A stretch of DNA of 64,000 nt from Altererythrobacter sp. CAU 1644 (GTDB lineage Bacteria; Pseudomonadota; Alphaproteobacteria; Sphingomonadales; Sphingomonadaceae): the NCBI RefSeq assembly GCF_029623755.1, contig NZ_CP121106.1, positions 248,001-312,000 of the forward strand. The letters run 5' to 3'. Made by a program: the position numbers and the translations under genes. Below are positions 54,176-62,249 of this stretch, in pieces; the first letter of the stretch is position 1; each line of letters opens with the position of its first letter. The notes beneath the pieces are model-generated. The model did no database searches, was not told where the DNA came from, and worked only from the letters and a program-made list of their open reading frames with translations.

Positions 54176-54955
54176 ATGACGATTGGGTTGGACGGTGTGG
54201 TTTGCGTGGTGACCGGGGCCAATGGTGGCATCGGCAGCGCGATTGCCAAGGCAATAAAGGCTGCCGGGGCGCAGGTCGTGGGGACAGACCTGGGCGAGCG
54301 CGGCGATCATCTGGAATGCGACCATTTCCTGCGCCACGACGTGACCGACAGTGCTGGTTGGGAGGCGGTGCGCGACCTTGTCTCGAAAGAATACGGGCAG
54401 CTCGATGCGCTGGTGAACAATGCCGGCATTTCGATCGTCACCAAGTTCGAGGAAACCCCGCTTGAGCAGTTCCATGCCGTCAACGCGGTCAATGTCGACA
54501 GCGTCATCCTGGGTACACAGGCGCTGATGCCGCTGCTGCACGAGGGGGCGAAGGCGCGCGCGAGCGGTGCCTCGATCGTCAATATCTCGAGCATTGGCGG
54601 TTTGCGCGGAGCTGCTTTCAATGCGGCCTATTGCACCAGCAAGGCGGCTGTCGCGATGCTGACCAAGTGCATGGGTGCGGAATTCGCAGCGCTCGGATAC
54701 GGGATACGCGTCAATAGCGTTCACCCGGGCGGGGTCGATACCGGCCTGCTCAATTCGATCTTCGAGCGCTATGTCGAGCTGGGTTTTGCGCCTGATGCGG
54801 CAACCGCTGCGGCCGGATCGAGCCAGCGCCATGCGATGGGCCGCATGGGCAAGCCCGAGGAGATCGCTGGGGGCGTGGTGTTCCTGTGCTCGGATGCAGC
54901 AAGCTTCATGACCTGCGACGAACTGGTCATCGACGGCGGCTACGTCTCGGTCTGA
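54176..54955 (+). CDS. SDR-family oxidoreductase (single-gene unit of the island)
   Basis: A 259-residue classical SDR: TGANGGIG loop, VGTDLGERGD with an Asp favouring NAD(H), LVNNAGIS, NISSIGGLRGAAFNAAYCTSK with Ser, Tyr and Lys, and ELVIDGGYVSV at the end. ATG 54176 follows GGAGGGGG. It resembles 3-alpha/3-beta-hydroxysteroid and cyclohexanol dehydrogenase-type SDRs in general layout, but a substrate is not assigned. The last gene of the island. Confidence 0.87.
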   Translation: MTIGLDGVVCVVTGANGGIGSAIAKAIKAAGAQVVGTDLGERGDHLECDHFLRHDVTDSAGWEAVRDLVSKEYGQLDALVNNAGISIVTKFEETPLEQFHAVNAVNVDSVILGTQALMPLLHEGAKARASGASIVNISSIGGLRGAAFNAAYCTSKAAVAMLTKCMGAEFAALGYGIRVNSVHPGGVDTGLLNSIFERYVELGFAPDAATAAAGSSQRHAMGRMGKPEEIAGGVVFLCSDAASFMTCDELVIDGGYVSV

Positions 54956-55067
54956 ACCGAGGTGGCGTTGGGGGCACCGACGCTTGTCAGTAATAATTGG
55001 GACTGTGCCAAACCGCCCAAATCAGGTGAGAAGGCTTAATCCTGAAGGCGGTGTCCGTCGGTCACAC

Positions 55068-55472
55068 CTAGCCTTCCTGGGTGTACATGAGCTCGGTCAC
55101 GCTGCCGTTGGGCAGCGTCTTGCAGGACCAGGGAGCCTCTGCACCCTCGATCATGAGGAAATGGGTCGGCCCGGTCTCGTCGACTTCCACGCGCTGGATG
55201 GATATCCTCGCTTTGGGCTGGTTCGCCGTCGACGCCAGTTCTTCGATGCAATTGGTGCCCGCAATATCAGGCGCATCGGGATCGCCGACGGGATTGGTTT
55301 CGACCGCGTGAGGAGCGCCAGCCTTACCGGAAGCGCCCGTGGCCGACCCATCGGTAGCCGGGGCCTGCACGCGCTCGCTGTCCGGAGCGGGTGTCTCGTT
55401 CGAGCCGCATCCAGCCAAGAAAGATGCGAATAGGGCAGATGCGGCGCCCGCCGCGATGAGTTTGCTGTTCAT
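55068..55472 (-). CDS. Small lipoprotein of unknown function
   Basis: A 134-residue lipoprotein: MNSKLIAAGAASALFASFLAGC has a signal peptide and lipobox LAGC, followed by a Pro/Ser/Gly-rich linker and a folded C-terminal part with two Cys (NCIEELA, APWSCKTL) that could form a disulfide. ATG 55472 is preferred because the signal peptide begins there; longer in-frame starts have no support. The family is not recognised. Confidence 0.6.
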   Translation of the reverse strand: MNSKLIAAGAASALFASFLAGCGSNETPAPDSERVQAPATDGSATGASGKAGAPHAVETNPVGDPDAPDIAGTNCIEELASTANQPKARISIQRVEVDETGPTHFLMIEGAEAPWSCKTLPNGSVTELMYTQEG

Positions 55473-55682
55473 GAGGGCAGAACTGAGCTTCGTCGCCCGA
55501 GTTCCACCACTATCGCCCTCTATCTCGTTTGCCGAGGAAGTGATGGCGGTGCTGTCAGTCTGACCGTTACTCGTCTCCATATCAGCGTCCGCTTTGCGCC
55601 CCAATGTAAGACGTAGCACTTCGAGATATTAGTTCCCGAAAGCGGACATTCCCCACGGCCATGTCGATCCAGGAGAAGAACG

Positions 55683-55931
55683 ATGACTTGCTATTATTCG
55701 ACCCGGCGGCGCTTCAGGTCCTTGTCTCGTATGGAATACTGGAGGCATTTTATGAGTGACGTCGCAGTCTGGGAAATGGAACGTAATTTTTGGATTGAAG
55801 GTGTCGAGGGCCACACGCTGTCCATGGACAACGCTTGTCATAAGGCTTTTCCATCGATTGGCATCATGTCGGGCGCCTAGGTGCAACAGAGCTTGGCAAA
55901 TGCCAAGCGCTGGGCTGAAATTGAGCGATGG
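55683..55931 (+). pseudogene. DUF4440/SnoaL-like gene interrupted by a stop codon
   Basis: AGGAG (55671-55675) precedes ATG 55683. The sequence VAVWEMERNFWIEGVEGHTL and the following SMDNACHKAFPSIGIM resemble the opening of DUF4440/NTF2-like proteins. A TAG at 55878-55880 cuts it after 65 codons, yet the same frame continues with VQQSLANAKRWAEIERW, which again fits the family. It is most simply a nonsense-mutated gene that lost its 3' half; translation of a 65-residue product cannot be excluded. Confidence 0.45.
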
Positions 55932-55932
55932 G

Positions 55933-55982
55933 GGGCGCCGCCGCTCCTGAAGCAGACCCATCCGTCAGCTGCGGCGCCCTTT
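55933..55982 (+). terminator. Terminator-like hairpin
   Basis: GGGCGCCGC (55933-55941) pairs perfectly with GCGGCGCCC (55971-55979), followed by TTT. The 29-nt loop and short T-run make it a moderate candidate; it would end transcription of the broken NTF2-like gene. Confidence 0.4.
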
Positions 55983-56057
55983 CATGCTTAAAAATGGGTG
56001 GAGCTGCGGCCTTGCATGAGCGGATCTAGCCCGTCGCGTTGGCAATCTATTGCTGCT

Positions 56058-57086
56058 TCAATTCCCAATCGATTCCCGAAAATCCGCGTTCCTGGCCGTC
56101 AGTTCGGCACGAAAGCCCTTCGCAGTCGGCCTGGCGTCGTGCTCTGCTTGCGCCTGGCTCGCAAATGCCGTCATCAGTTTTGAGCCCAGGCCCCCGGCGC
56201 CATCCTTGATGGCAGCCTCACCCACACCGTCGTCTTCTACGGACAAGTGCCAATGAGCGCCATCGACGTTGAAATACACACCGATCGCGCCCGCAGTGCC
56301 GGAGGGAAAGGCGTATTTGAGCGCGTTGGAAATCGCCTCGTTGAGGTAAAGCCCTATCGCAGCCGCTGTATCGCGGGGAACGATTAGATTCTCGATTTCG
56401 CGGAATAGGCTAACGTTCTTCGGGATCGCTGCACGTTCTATTCGATCGAGCAGTAGCTCGAGGTATGGCTTCATGGCCACCGTCGTTTCCTCGGCATGTT
56501 CCAGGTCGAGATTGCTGTAAGCATCGGCGAAGGTCCGAACACGACCGACTGCGTCGTCGAGCGGACCATGCAGGGCTTCGTCCGTGAGCCTCCCCTTCTG
56601 GATTTCGAGCATGCTTGCGACAAGCGCGAAATTGTTCTTGGTCCGATGTTCGAGCTCGGCGAGCAACATCAGTCTGCGATCGGCTGATTCGCGGATCTGT
56701 TCAACCGTGATGCTGGCCGCTTTGCGAAAACCCTCGGCGAAGATGATCACCACGAGGCAGCACAAGGCATTTAGAATCACGCGCTGTGGATCGGTCGGAT
56801 CGACAAATGCCAACGACCCTGTGGCGGGCAAAATGAAATACCACGCCCAAAAAAACGAGACGATCATCGCCGTGATGCCCGCGCGCCAATGACCATAGAG
56901 CGTTGCAAGCAGTAAGGTCGGATAAACCAGCGCAAATGGTCCCGAGGTCGGAGCCCAGATGTCGAATAGCGTTCGCAAGCCGATCATGGCAGCTGCACAA
57001 AATCCGCCGAACATGATCTGCGAGGTGATCTTGGCCGGTCGTGAAATGAATTGTCGACTGACGTCGAATTGCGCGAGGCGTTGCAT
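56058..57086 (-). CDS. Membrane sensor histidine kinase, HisKA_2/HWE type (DUF4118 input)
   Basis: A 342-residue kinase. Residues about 25-115 hold four membrane helices in a DUF4118-like arrangement, as in KdpD. The phospho-acceptor box is ELEHRTKNNFALVASM with His147. The ATPase part has NEAISNALKYAFP and VEDDGVG. Such kinases often feed the alphaproteobacterial general stress response. ATG 57086 is chosen with GAAAGGG upstream. It is divergent from a small ORF and a single-domain response regulator, its probable partner. Confidence 0.85.
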   Translation of the reverse strand: MQRLAQFDVSRQFISRPAKITSQIMFGGFCAAAMIGLRTLFDIWAPTSGPFALVYPTLLLATLYGHWRAGITAMIVSFFWAWYFILPATGSLAFVDPTDPQRVILNALCCLVVIIFAEGFRKAASITVEQIRESADRRLMLLAELEHRTKNNFALVASMLEIQKGRLTDEALHGPLDDAVGRVRTFADAYSNLDLEHAEETTVAMKPYLELLLDRIERAAIPKNVSLFREIENLIVPRDTAAAIGLYLNEAISNALKYAFPSGTAGAIGVYFNVDGAHWHLSVEDDGVGEAAIKDGAGGLGSKLMTAFASQAQAEHDARPTAKGFRAELTARNADFRESIGN

Positions 57087-57193
57087 TGAGACCCTTTCGA
57101 GCGGGACAAATGTCACCGGATCGATGGTTCAATCCGGTCAGCCGATACGGTCCCGCTCATTCGGCCATGTGAACTTACTCCTCTTCAGATAGG

Positions 57194-57382
57194 ATGTCGA
57201 ATGAACCACCAGAGCACGACAATTGGGAAGCTACGATTAGTTCGAATGTGCTCATTTGCAGAGATAATTCCTTATGTGTCGATTTTGCAACATGCTGCGT
57301 CATTCTTGAATGGGACGGAACCAGACCGCTTATCGGGCGATTCTATGACGAATCGGGCGCAATGAATACGGGTATGAAATGA
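57194..57382 (+). CDS. Small hypothetical protein coupled to the response regulator
   Basis: A 62-codon frame with no recognised domain. Its stop overlaps the response-regulator start by 4 nt (ATGA), which is the main reason to keep it. There is no clear ribosome-binding site. It may simply be a leader ORF. Confidence 0.35.
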   Translation: MSNEPPEHDNWEATISSNVLICRDNSLCVDFATCCVILEWDGTRPLIGRFYDESGAMNTGMK

Positions 57383-57744
57383 CGGGCCCACCGCACATAC
57401 TGATCGTGGAGGACGAACCGCTCATCCGGATCGCCCTGCAAGACACGCTCGAAACCGCAGGTTATGCAGTCGAGACAGCCTCAAATGCATCTTCAGCAAA
57501 CAATCTGATCAATCAGCTGGGAGCCAAGCTTGGCGCTCTCATCACCGATATACGGCTGGGCGAAGGTGCCGATGGGTGGAGTGTAGCCCGCCACGCCCGT
57601 TCGATACTGGAAAAGCTACCGGTCATCTATATGACTGGGGACAGCCAAGCCGATTGGGAAACAGAAGGGGTCGAGCACAGCGTGCTGATGGAGAAGCCAG
57701 TTCTCGATTCTGCTCTTCTGCGCGAACTTAGTAGCCGCCTTTAG
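57379..57744 (+). CDS. Single-domain response regulator (CheY-like receiver)
   Basis: A 121-residue receiver: acidic pair E11-D12, phospho-acceptor D57 in LITDIRLG, Thr/Ser in IYMTGDS and Lys in LMEKPV. No output domain. The position beside a HWE/HisKA_2 kinase suggests it takes phosphate from that kinase and passes it on or competes in a stress phosphorelay. Confidence 0.88.
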   Translation: MTGPPHILIVEDEPLIRIALQDTLETAGYAVETASNASSANNLINQLGAKLGALITDIRLGEGADGWSVARHARSILEKLPVIYMTGDSQADWETEGVEHSVLMEKPVLDSALLRELSSRL

Positions 57745-58109
57745 CCAATACTTTTCGATTCTTTTTGGCATACGCGAAATCGACTAGCGCGCATTGAAAC
57801 TGAATCCTTGGCACTCATGATCGTTCCTCCGCCCCGTTTTCGCACTCGAGGAAAACATAGCAGAATCATCCCTTTGTTGGATTTTCGCATTGATCCCAGA
57901 ATCGCTTCACCGGTTTCCATTTTCAAGCATTGGTTCCACGCGCGAACTCTGCGGGCTCCTTGTTCCGATTCGCGATCACTTCTCGATCATGCTATAAGCA
58001 GTTAGCTACCTGATTGAGCCTGTTGGTGGAGAATCCCGAACGACATGTTTTGAGGCTCAAGGTCATAGATTTTTTCTCGCCGCCAATTTCCGGTCTCTGG
58101 GAACAAGAC
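57745..58109. other. Intergenic, no gene seen
   Basis: About 365 bp, AT-richer than the rest of the window. No open frame with a ribosome-binding site or recognisable domain. Confidence 0.5.
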
Positions 58110-58343
58110 ATGCCGAAGCATCCAGGAGGATGCAGGAGCACCACTATCCCCACCTATACCCTCATATTCGAAGACGACGATTTCGGTCCGGCACGACGCA
58201 TGGAATTCGATGCGATCAGCAGCTTTGCCGCGCTAAATGTGCTGCAAAATGAACCCAAGGGCAGAAAAGCAATTCTCCATGAGGATGATAAGCGTCTGGC
58301 AGAGCTGACCCGTCTCGGGGATGATTTTTGGGCAATCCAATGA
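58110..58343 (+). CDS. Small hypothetical protein
   Basis: A 77-residue protein from ATG 58110: YTLIFEDDDFGPARRMEFDA and LHEDDKRLAELTRLGDDFWAIQ are acidic and look like folded coding sequence. The upstream in-frame extension to 58014 is less convincing. No family recognised. It lies with other small genes of the stress-related region. Confidence 0.45.
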   Translation: MPKHPGGCRSTTIPTYTLIFEDDDFGPARRMEFDAISSFAALNVLQNEPKGRKAILHEDDKRLAELTRLGDDFWAIQ

Positions 58344-58595
58344 GACGCGGCTACCAACTCATCATGATAGGCTTTGCTATACTGATCGCGATAATGTTGG
58401 TCATTCAGATGCGCTGAATTGATTTCGAATTTGGTGCACCACCGATTTGCCTCCCCTCCAATCCAAGTGCGCCCTGAGCGCTCGCGCCATTTGAAGTCTT
58501 CGAAGGCGGGATTGCGCAATTATTGCGCGGTAGTACGTTCAGCTTGAAGGACGGATCGATCCGAGGCGCAGTCATTCTATGCTATGCTAATGAGC

Positions 58596-58778
58596 ATGCA
58601 TTTGAATGAACTATTTTCTCTCCACCAGCGCACACTCATCGACGCTTCCGCCGCAGAGCATGCGCGTGACCGAGATGAACTTAATGCCAAGGCCGATGAA
58701 ATCGCACAAAAGATAACATTCCTGCAGGCCGCCAAGGGCGCGAACGCAGTCGCGCTCTTGCCCGCAGAATCGATTTAG
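58596..58778 (+). CDS. Small helical hypothetical protein
   Basis: A 60-residue protein, predicted to be helical (LHQRTLIDASAAEHARDRDE then LNAKADEIAQKITFLQAAKG). Two further in-frame ATGs lie just upstream (58584, 58590 region); none has a good ribosome-binding site. Function unknown. Confidence 0.4.
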   Translation: MHLNELFSLHQRTLIDASAAEHARDRDELNAKADEIAQKITFLQAAKGANAVALLPAESI

Positions 58779-58853
58779 TCGTCGCCGGACGACCGAGGGA
58801 TTGGTTTCGAAAAAGCAATTCGGTCGCGCCGTTCAAAGCGCAGAAGGCAAGCA

Positions 58854-59081
58854 TTGAAGAAGACCATCACCACAAGTCGAAGAATGAAAGCTCCTGACGG
58901 AGCCGTTCATACCGTCCAGGAAACCCAGCAATATATACGGGCTCAGGCTCTGGGAGGCGTTCACTGGATTTCCGGAGAACGGAGCTACCAGCTTATTGAC
59001 GGAACGCCAGTCGCAGCTGACGACGATGGTGGACTTGCCGTGTTGCCTAACGGGCCCAAGCTTCAACCATTGAGTGAGTAA
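58854..59081 (+). CDS. Small hypothetical protein
   Basis: A 75-residue protein: TTSRRMKAPDGAVHTVQETQ, then HWISGERSYQLIDGTPV and a C-terminal GPKLQPL. TTG 58854 has GAAGG in front; an internal ATG (codon 11) is the alternative. The composition looks like a genuine small beta-rich protein. No function known. Confidence 0.4.
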   Translation: MKKTITTSRRMKAPDGAVHTVQETQQYIRAQALGGVHWISGERSYQLIDGTPVAADDDGGLAVLPNGPKLQPLSE

Positions 59082-59352
59082 TGATCGCCTTTCGTAGTTT
59101 TGATCTGGAAGGCGAGGGTTGCTGACAGAAATGGAAATGCAGTATGTTCGGCTGTAACGGCCGGATCGATCGAACTGCCCGCGCACTCGCTGGATGAGTT
59201 GGCCAAAATAATCGGTATTAACAACACTCGCCGCAAAAGTGCGACTTTGGGGCGGCATAGTCCTTCCCGCTTGAACACCACTCATCGATCGCTTAGCTGT
59301 CAAAATGCGACCCGAAAGGCCCGAGCATTTGTTTTGGCCTTCAACTTGGCAA

Positions 59353-59388
59353 CCCCGCCCCTGGCAAGGCTTGAGGCGGGGCATTTTT
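59353..59388 (+). terminator. Rho-independent terminator
   Basis: CCCCGCC (59353-59359) with GGCGGGG (59375-59381), then CA-TTTTT (59384-59388). It would end rightward transcription from the small-gene cluster. Between 59082 and this hairpin I see no gene; the transcript there may be non-coding. Confidence 0.65.
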
Positions 59389-59542
59389 CTGAAGACTGAC
59401 TATGAAGGGCAGAAGCTTGTCCGGCGGTTCGCCGCGTTAACTTGGCGCCACACTCCATCATTCAAGATGATCCGTGTGCCGTCCGTCGATCAAGCTGACA
59501 GGAGCACCTCGGTAGCGGCAGTGGGATAGTAGGCGCGCCCGC

Positions 59543-59791
59543 TCAATATCCGCCAGGCGGATCGCTCGCGGGAAAACTTTCATCTAGGTCTTGATCAGTT
59601 TCGGTCCACTCTCGGTCGGTCGGATCACGCATAGCTTGTGGCCCTGCATCACGCACGTCTCTATGACTAAACTGAGGTTGATGGTCGGCATACGCCGCGT
59701 TTCTTGGCTGCCTACGCTTCCACCAAATCAAATAGCCGAGAAGACCGACGGTGCCGCTGCTGAGTAATTTGAGCATCATTGTTTTGGTCAT
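59543..59791 (-). CDS. Small membrane protein with DESFPASDPP tail
   Basis: An 82-residue protein with an N-terminal membrane helix (MLKLLSSGTVGLLGYLIWWKRR) and the C-terminal motif DESFPASDPPGGY, a tail shared by many small alphaproteobacterial proteins of unknown function. ATG 59791 directly follows GGAG, so an internal ATG at 59779 or 59776 may be the real start. Confidence 0.65.
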   Translation of the reverse strand: MTKTMMLKLLSSGTVGLLGYLIWWKRRQPRNAAYADHQPQFSHRDVRDAGPQAMRDPTDREWTETDQDLDESFPASDPPGGY

Positions 59792-59912
59792 CTCCGTGTT
59801 CGATTAGATTAAGGAGCACTCGCTGTCTGTCACCGCTTGGCGCAGAGGGCTGGGCGCCGAAGATGCGCTACTCTACGCGACTTCTCTCCATAAGAAGAAT
59901 AAGCTCCATCGT

Positions 59913-60341
59913 TCAGTAAGCCAGTCCCCAGTGCGTGAAGACGTACTGCCCGTAGGCGCTGCTCCAATTGGGTTCTTCGTTCCCTTCGAGATAGGGACTT
60001 GACTCGAGAACATCGTCTTCCGCGGAGACAACAAAGCCCCCCAGATCCTTGCTGTAGACGAGCGCTTCCCAAGGAACTGGTCTTAACTCGGCACCGATGC
60101 CCAAGAACCCTCCAAAGCTGATCAATACGTATTGAACTTGACCGCTGTACTTTCCAATCATCACGCGATCGACACGGCCGATCTTGGTGCCATTCGGTCG
60201 ATAGACCGCAGTCCCTGTCACATGTGTCGATGAAACCAGGTCCGGGCCTTGTTCTCTTGCAAAACACGGGTCCTCTCCAGCTCTTTCGCGCAGGGACAGC
60301 ATCACATGTTGCTTCTGCTTTTTCTCAATCGTTTCTGCCAT
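59913..60341 (-). CDS. PRC-barrel domain protein
   Basis: A 142-residue protein. The core GTAVYRPNGTKIGRVDRVMIGKYSGQVQYVLISFGGFLGIGAELRPVPWEALVY is a clear PRC-barrel, a small beta-barrel found in stress-related and photosynthetic proteins. A strong AGGAGGAG precedes ATG 60341. A possible EcfG-type promoter lies about 100 nt upstream, consistent with stress control. Confidence 0.88.
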   Translation of the reverse strand: MAETIEKKQKQHVMLSLRERAGEDPCFAREQGPDLVSSTHVTGTAVYRPNGTKIGRVDRVMIGKYSGQVQYVLISFGGFLGIGAELRPVPWEALVYSKDLGGFVVSAEDDVLESSPYLEGNEEPNWSSAYGQYVFTHWGLAY

Positions 60342-60856
60342 TTACTCCTCCTGGAAGGATCGATGGCGGATGCTCCAAATGGAGAATGTCGGCTTGTCGA
60401 AACTAAGGCGACGGCATCTTGCGCGCCATCGGTGTACCCTATCTACGAGCGAACCGACTTTACTGTTCCGAAATTCGGGGAGAGCGTGATCTACTCGCTT
60501 CTTTTGGCAGCGTCGCGCCAGGCAATCATCAGGCGCGGAAACTATAGTCGGGACTCAGCTCACGCTTCTTTGCTGCAACGCAAAATGATCTCCGCGAACC
60601 TAACAGTGCATCGGTAGAGGAAGCGAACGACCTGCCCACCGTTGGGAGGGTCAGCACGTGAAGACAGGCCGCTCGACGCAGGATGGCCCTGCGTAACAAT
60701 AGAACGGCAGGTGGCCGGGCTTGTTCCGCAATGCTGACGTCAGAAATCGTGGGTCGACGATCATCCGTTATTGCCCCAAAGCCTTCAACGAGTTGACTTT
60801 CAGTGTTCGACCAAAGTAGTCGCCTCTAGTTCCGCGAAGCTGGCGGTCGCCGCGCG
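60342..60856. other. Intergenic between PRC-barrel and otsA genes
   Basis: About 515 bp. It holds the PRC-barrel promoter region and a hairpin ACGCAGG-ATGG-CC-CTGCGT near 60678. A plus-strand frame starting ATG 60363 is not accepted as a gene (see rejected items). Confidence 0.5.
60444..60469 (-). promoter_or_regulatory. Possible EcfG (general stress sigma) promoter
   Basis: Minus strand GGAAC (60469-60465), 17-nt spacer, CGTA (60447-60444). The alphaproteobacterial EcfG consensus is GGAAC-N16/17-cGTT, so the -10 matches three of four positions. It would give a leader of about 95 nt to the PRC-barrel gene. Confidence 0.35.
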
Positions 60857-62242
60857 CTATAAGTTGGCATCACGCAAGTCGCCCAAAAAACTCGCGGTCC
60901 AGCTGGAGATATTCTCGTTGCGGACGCACTCGCTGAGCTTGTTCCAGCGGGTCTTGCGTTCGGCCAGCGGCATTTCGAGCGCGGTGCGGATGGCCGATTC
61001 CAGCTCGTCCGGACTATGCGGGTTGACCAGCAATGCCTCGGTCAATTGCTGAGCTGCCCCAGCGAAGCGAGAGAGGATCAGGACTCCGGGATCGTCTGGG
61101 TCTTGTGCTGCGATATATTCCTTGGCAACGAGGTTCATGCCGTCGCGCAGCGGCGTGACGAAACCGACTTTGGAGGCGCGATATATGCCGAAGAGTTCGG
61201 CCGTCGAATGTCCCCGGTTGACGTAGCGGATCGGCACCAAATCGATCTGAGAATACGCGCCGTTGATCTCGCCGGTCTTCTGCTCAAGCGTCTCACGGAT
61301 GCGCTGGTAGGAACCGATATCTTCCCGGCTGGGCGGCGCAATCTGGATGAAGACAAGGTCGCGCACACGCTCGGGATAGCGCTCGAACAGGCGAGCAAGC
61401 CCTTCCAGTCGTTCGGGAAGGCCTTTCGAATAGTCCAGCCGGTCGACCCCGATCATGGCCGTGCGGTCGCGCGTGCTGGCAATGATGCGCTGTTCGGCCT
61501 GGCCTGCTTCGCGCGAGCGGCCCTCTTCCATGAAATGTTCGTAGTCGATGCCGATTGGATAGGAGCGCGCCGTGGTCGTTCGACCCTCGATGGTAATCTC
61601 GCCGGTCCGTTCATCCACCTGTGCGCCCAGCTCCTTGACGCAATAATGCAGGAAACTTTCGAGCCATTCGGTGCATTGGAAGCCGATCAGGTCATATTTG
61701 AGCAACGCGCGCACCAACCGCTCGTGGTACGGTAGCGACACCAGCAGCCTCGTCGGCGGCCAAGGAATATGGAGGAAGAAACCGAGCTTGTTTTTCAGGC
61801 CCTGGTTCCTCAGCCGTTCGCCCAGCGGAATGAAGTGGTAGTCGTGCACCCACACCAAGTCGTCGGGCTCGATCAGCGGCGCTGCCGCATTGGCGAAGAG
61901 GTCGTTGACCCGCTCATAGCCTTTGCCCGTCTCGCGGCTGTACTCGGTCAGGTCGATCCGGTAGTGGAATAGTGGCCATAGTGTCGAATTGGCATAACCG
62001 TTGTAGTATTCCTCGACGTCCTGCGGGTGCAGATCGATGGTTGCGGTCGTGACCCCGTCATTGGTCTGGATATGAGGCGCGCTCGGTGGATTGTCGTTTT
62101 CGTTTCCCGACCATCCGACCCACAATCCCTCTTGCGGCTTGAGCGCGGCGAGCAATGCGCCTGCCAATCCGCCCTGCGCACCGGCCGCCCCCCGCGCCTT
62201 GGGGACGGCGACCCGGTTCGAGATTACGACAAGACGGCTCAT
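60857..62242 (-). CDS. otsA: Trehalose-6-phosphate synthase
   Basis: A 461-residue GT20 enzyme: MSRLVVISNRVAVPK, ALKPQEGLWVGWSGNE, VWVHDYHFIPLGERLR, FFLHIPWPP, GVDRLDYSKGLPERL (the phosphate-binding Arg and Lys) and VTPLRDGMNLVAKEY. It makes trehalose-6-phosphate from UDP-glucose and glucose-6-phosphate for osmotic and desiccation protection. ATG 62242 gives the canonical N-terminus. It follows the GH15 gene by 7 nt; otsB is expected further along the operon outside the window. Confidence 0.96.
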   Translation of the reverse strand: MSRLVVISNRVAVPKARGAAGAQGGLAGALLAALKPQEGLWVGWSGNENDNPPSAPHIQTNDGVTTATIDLHPQDVEEYYNGYANSTLWPLFHYRIDLTEYSRETGKGYERVNDLFANAAAPLIEPDDLVWVHDYHFIPLGERLRNQGLKNKLGFFLHIPWPPTRLLVSLPYHERLVRALLKYDLIGFQCTEWLESFLHYCVKELGAQVDERTGEITIEGRTTTARSYPIGIDYEHFMEEGRSREAGQAEQRIIASTRDRTAMIGVDRLDYSKGLPERLEGLARLFERYPERVRDLVFIQIAPPSREDIGSYQRIRETLEQKTGEINGAYSQIDLVPIRYVNRGHSTAELFGIYRASKVGFVTPLRDGMNLVAKEYIAAQDPDDPGVLILSRFAGAAQQLTEALLVNPHSPDELESAIRTALEMPLAERKTRWNKLSECVRNENISSWTASFLGDLRDANL

Positions 62243-62249
62243 GAGCAGG

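Noticed and set aside
60363..60617. Plus-strand frame of 84 codons with a GGAAGGA before its ATG
   Set aside because: Its start is 21 nt from the divergent PRC-barrel start, and it would cover that gene's promoter. The sequence shows no domain, and the purine-rich site is partly the complement of the other gene's surroundings.
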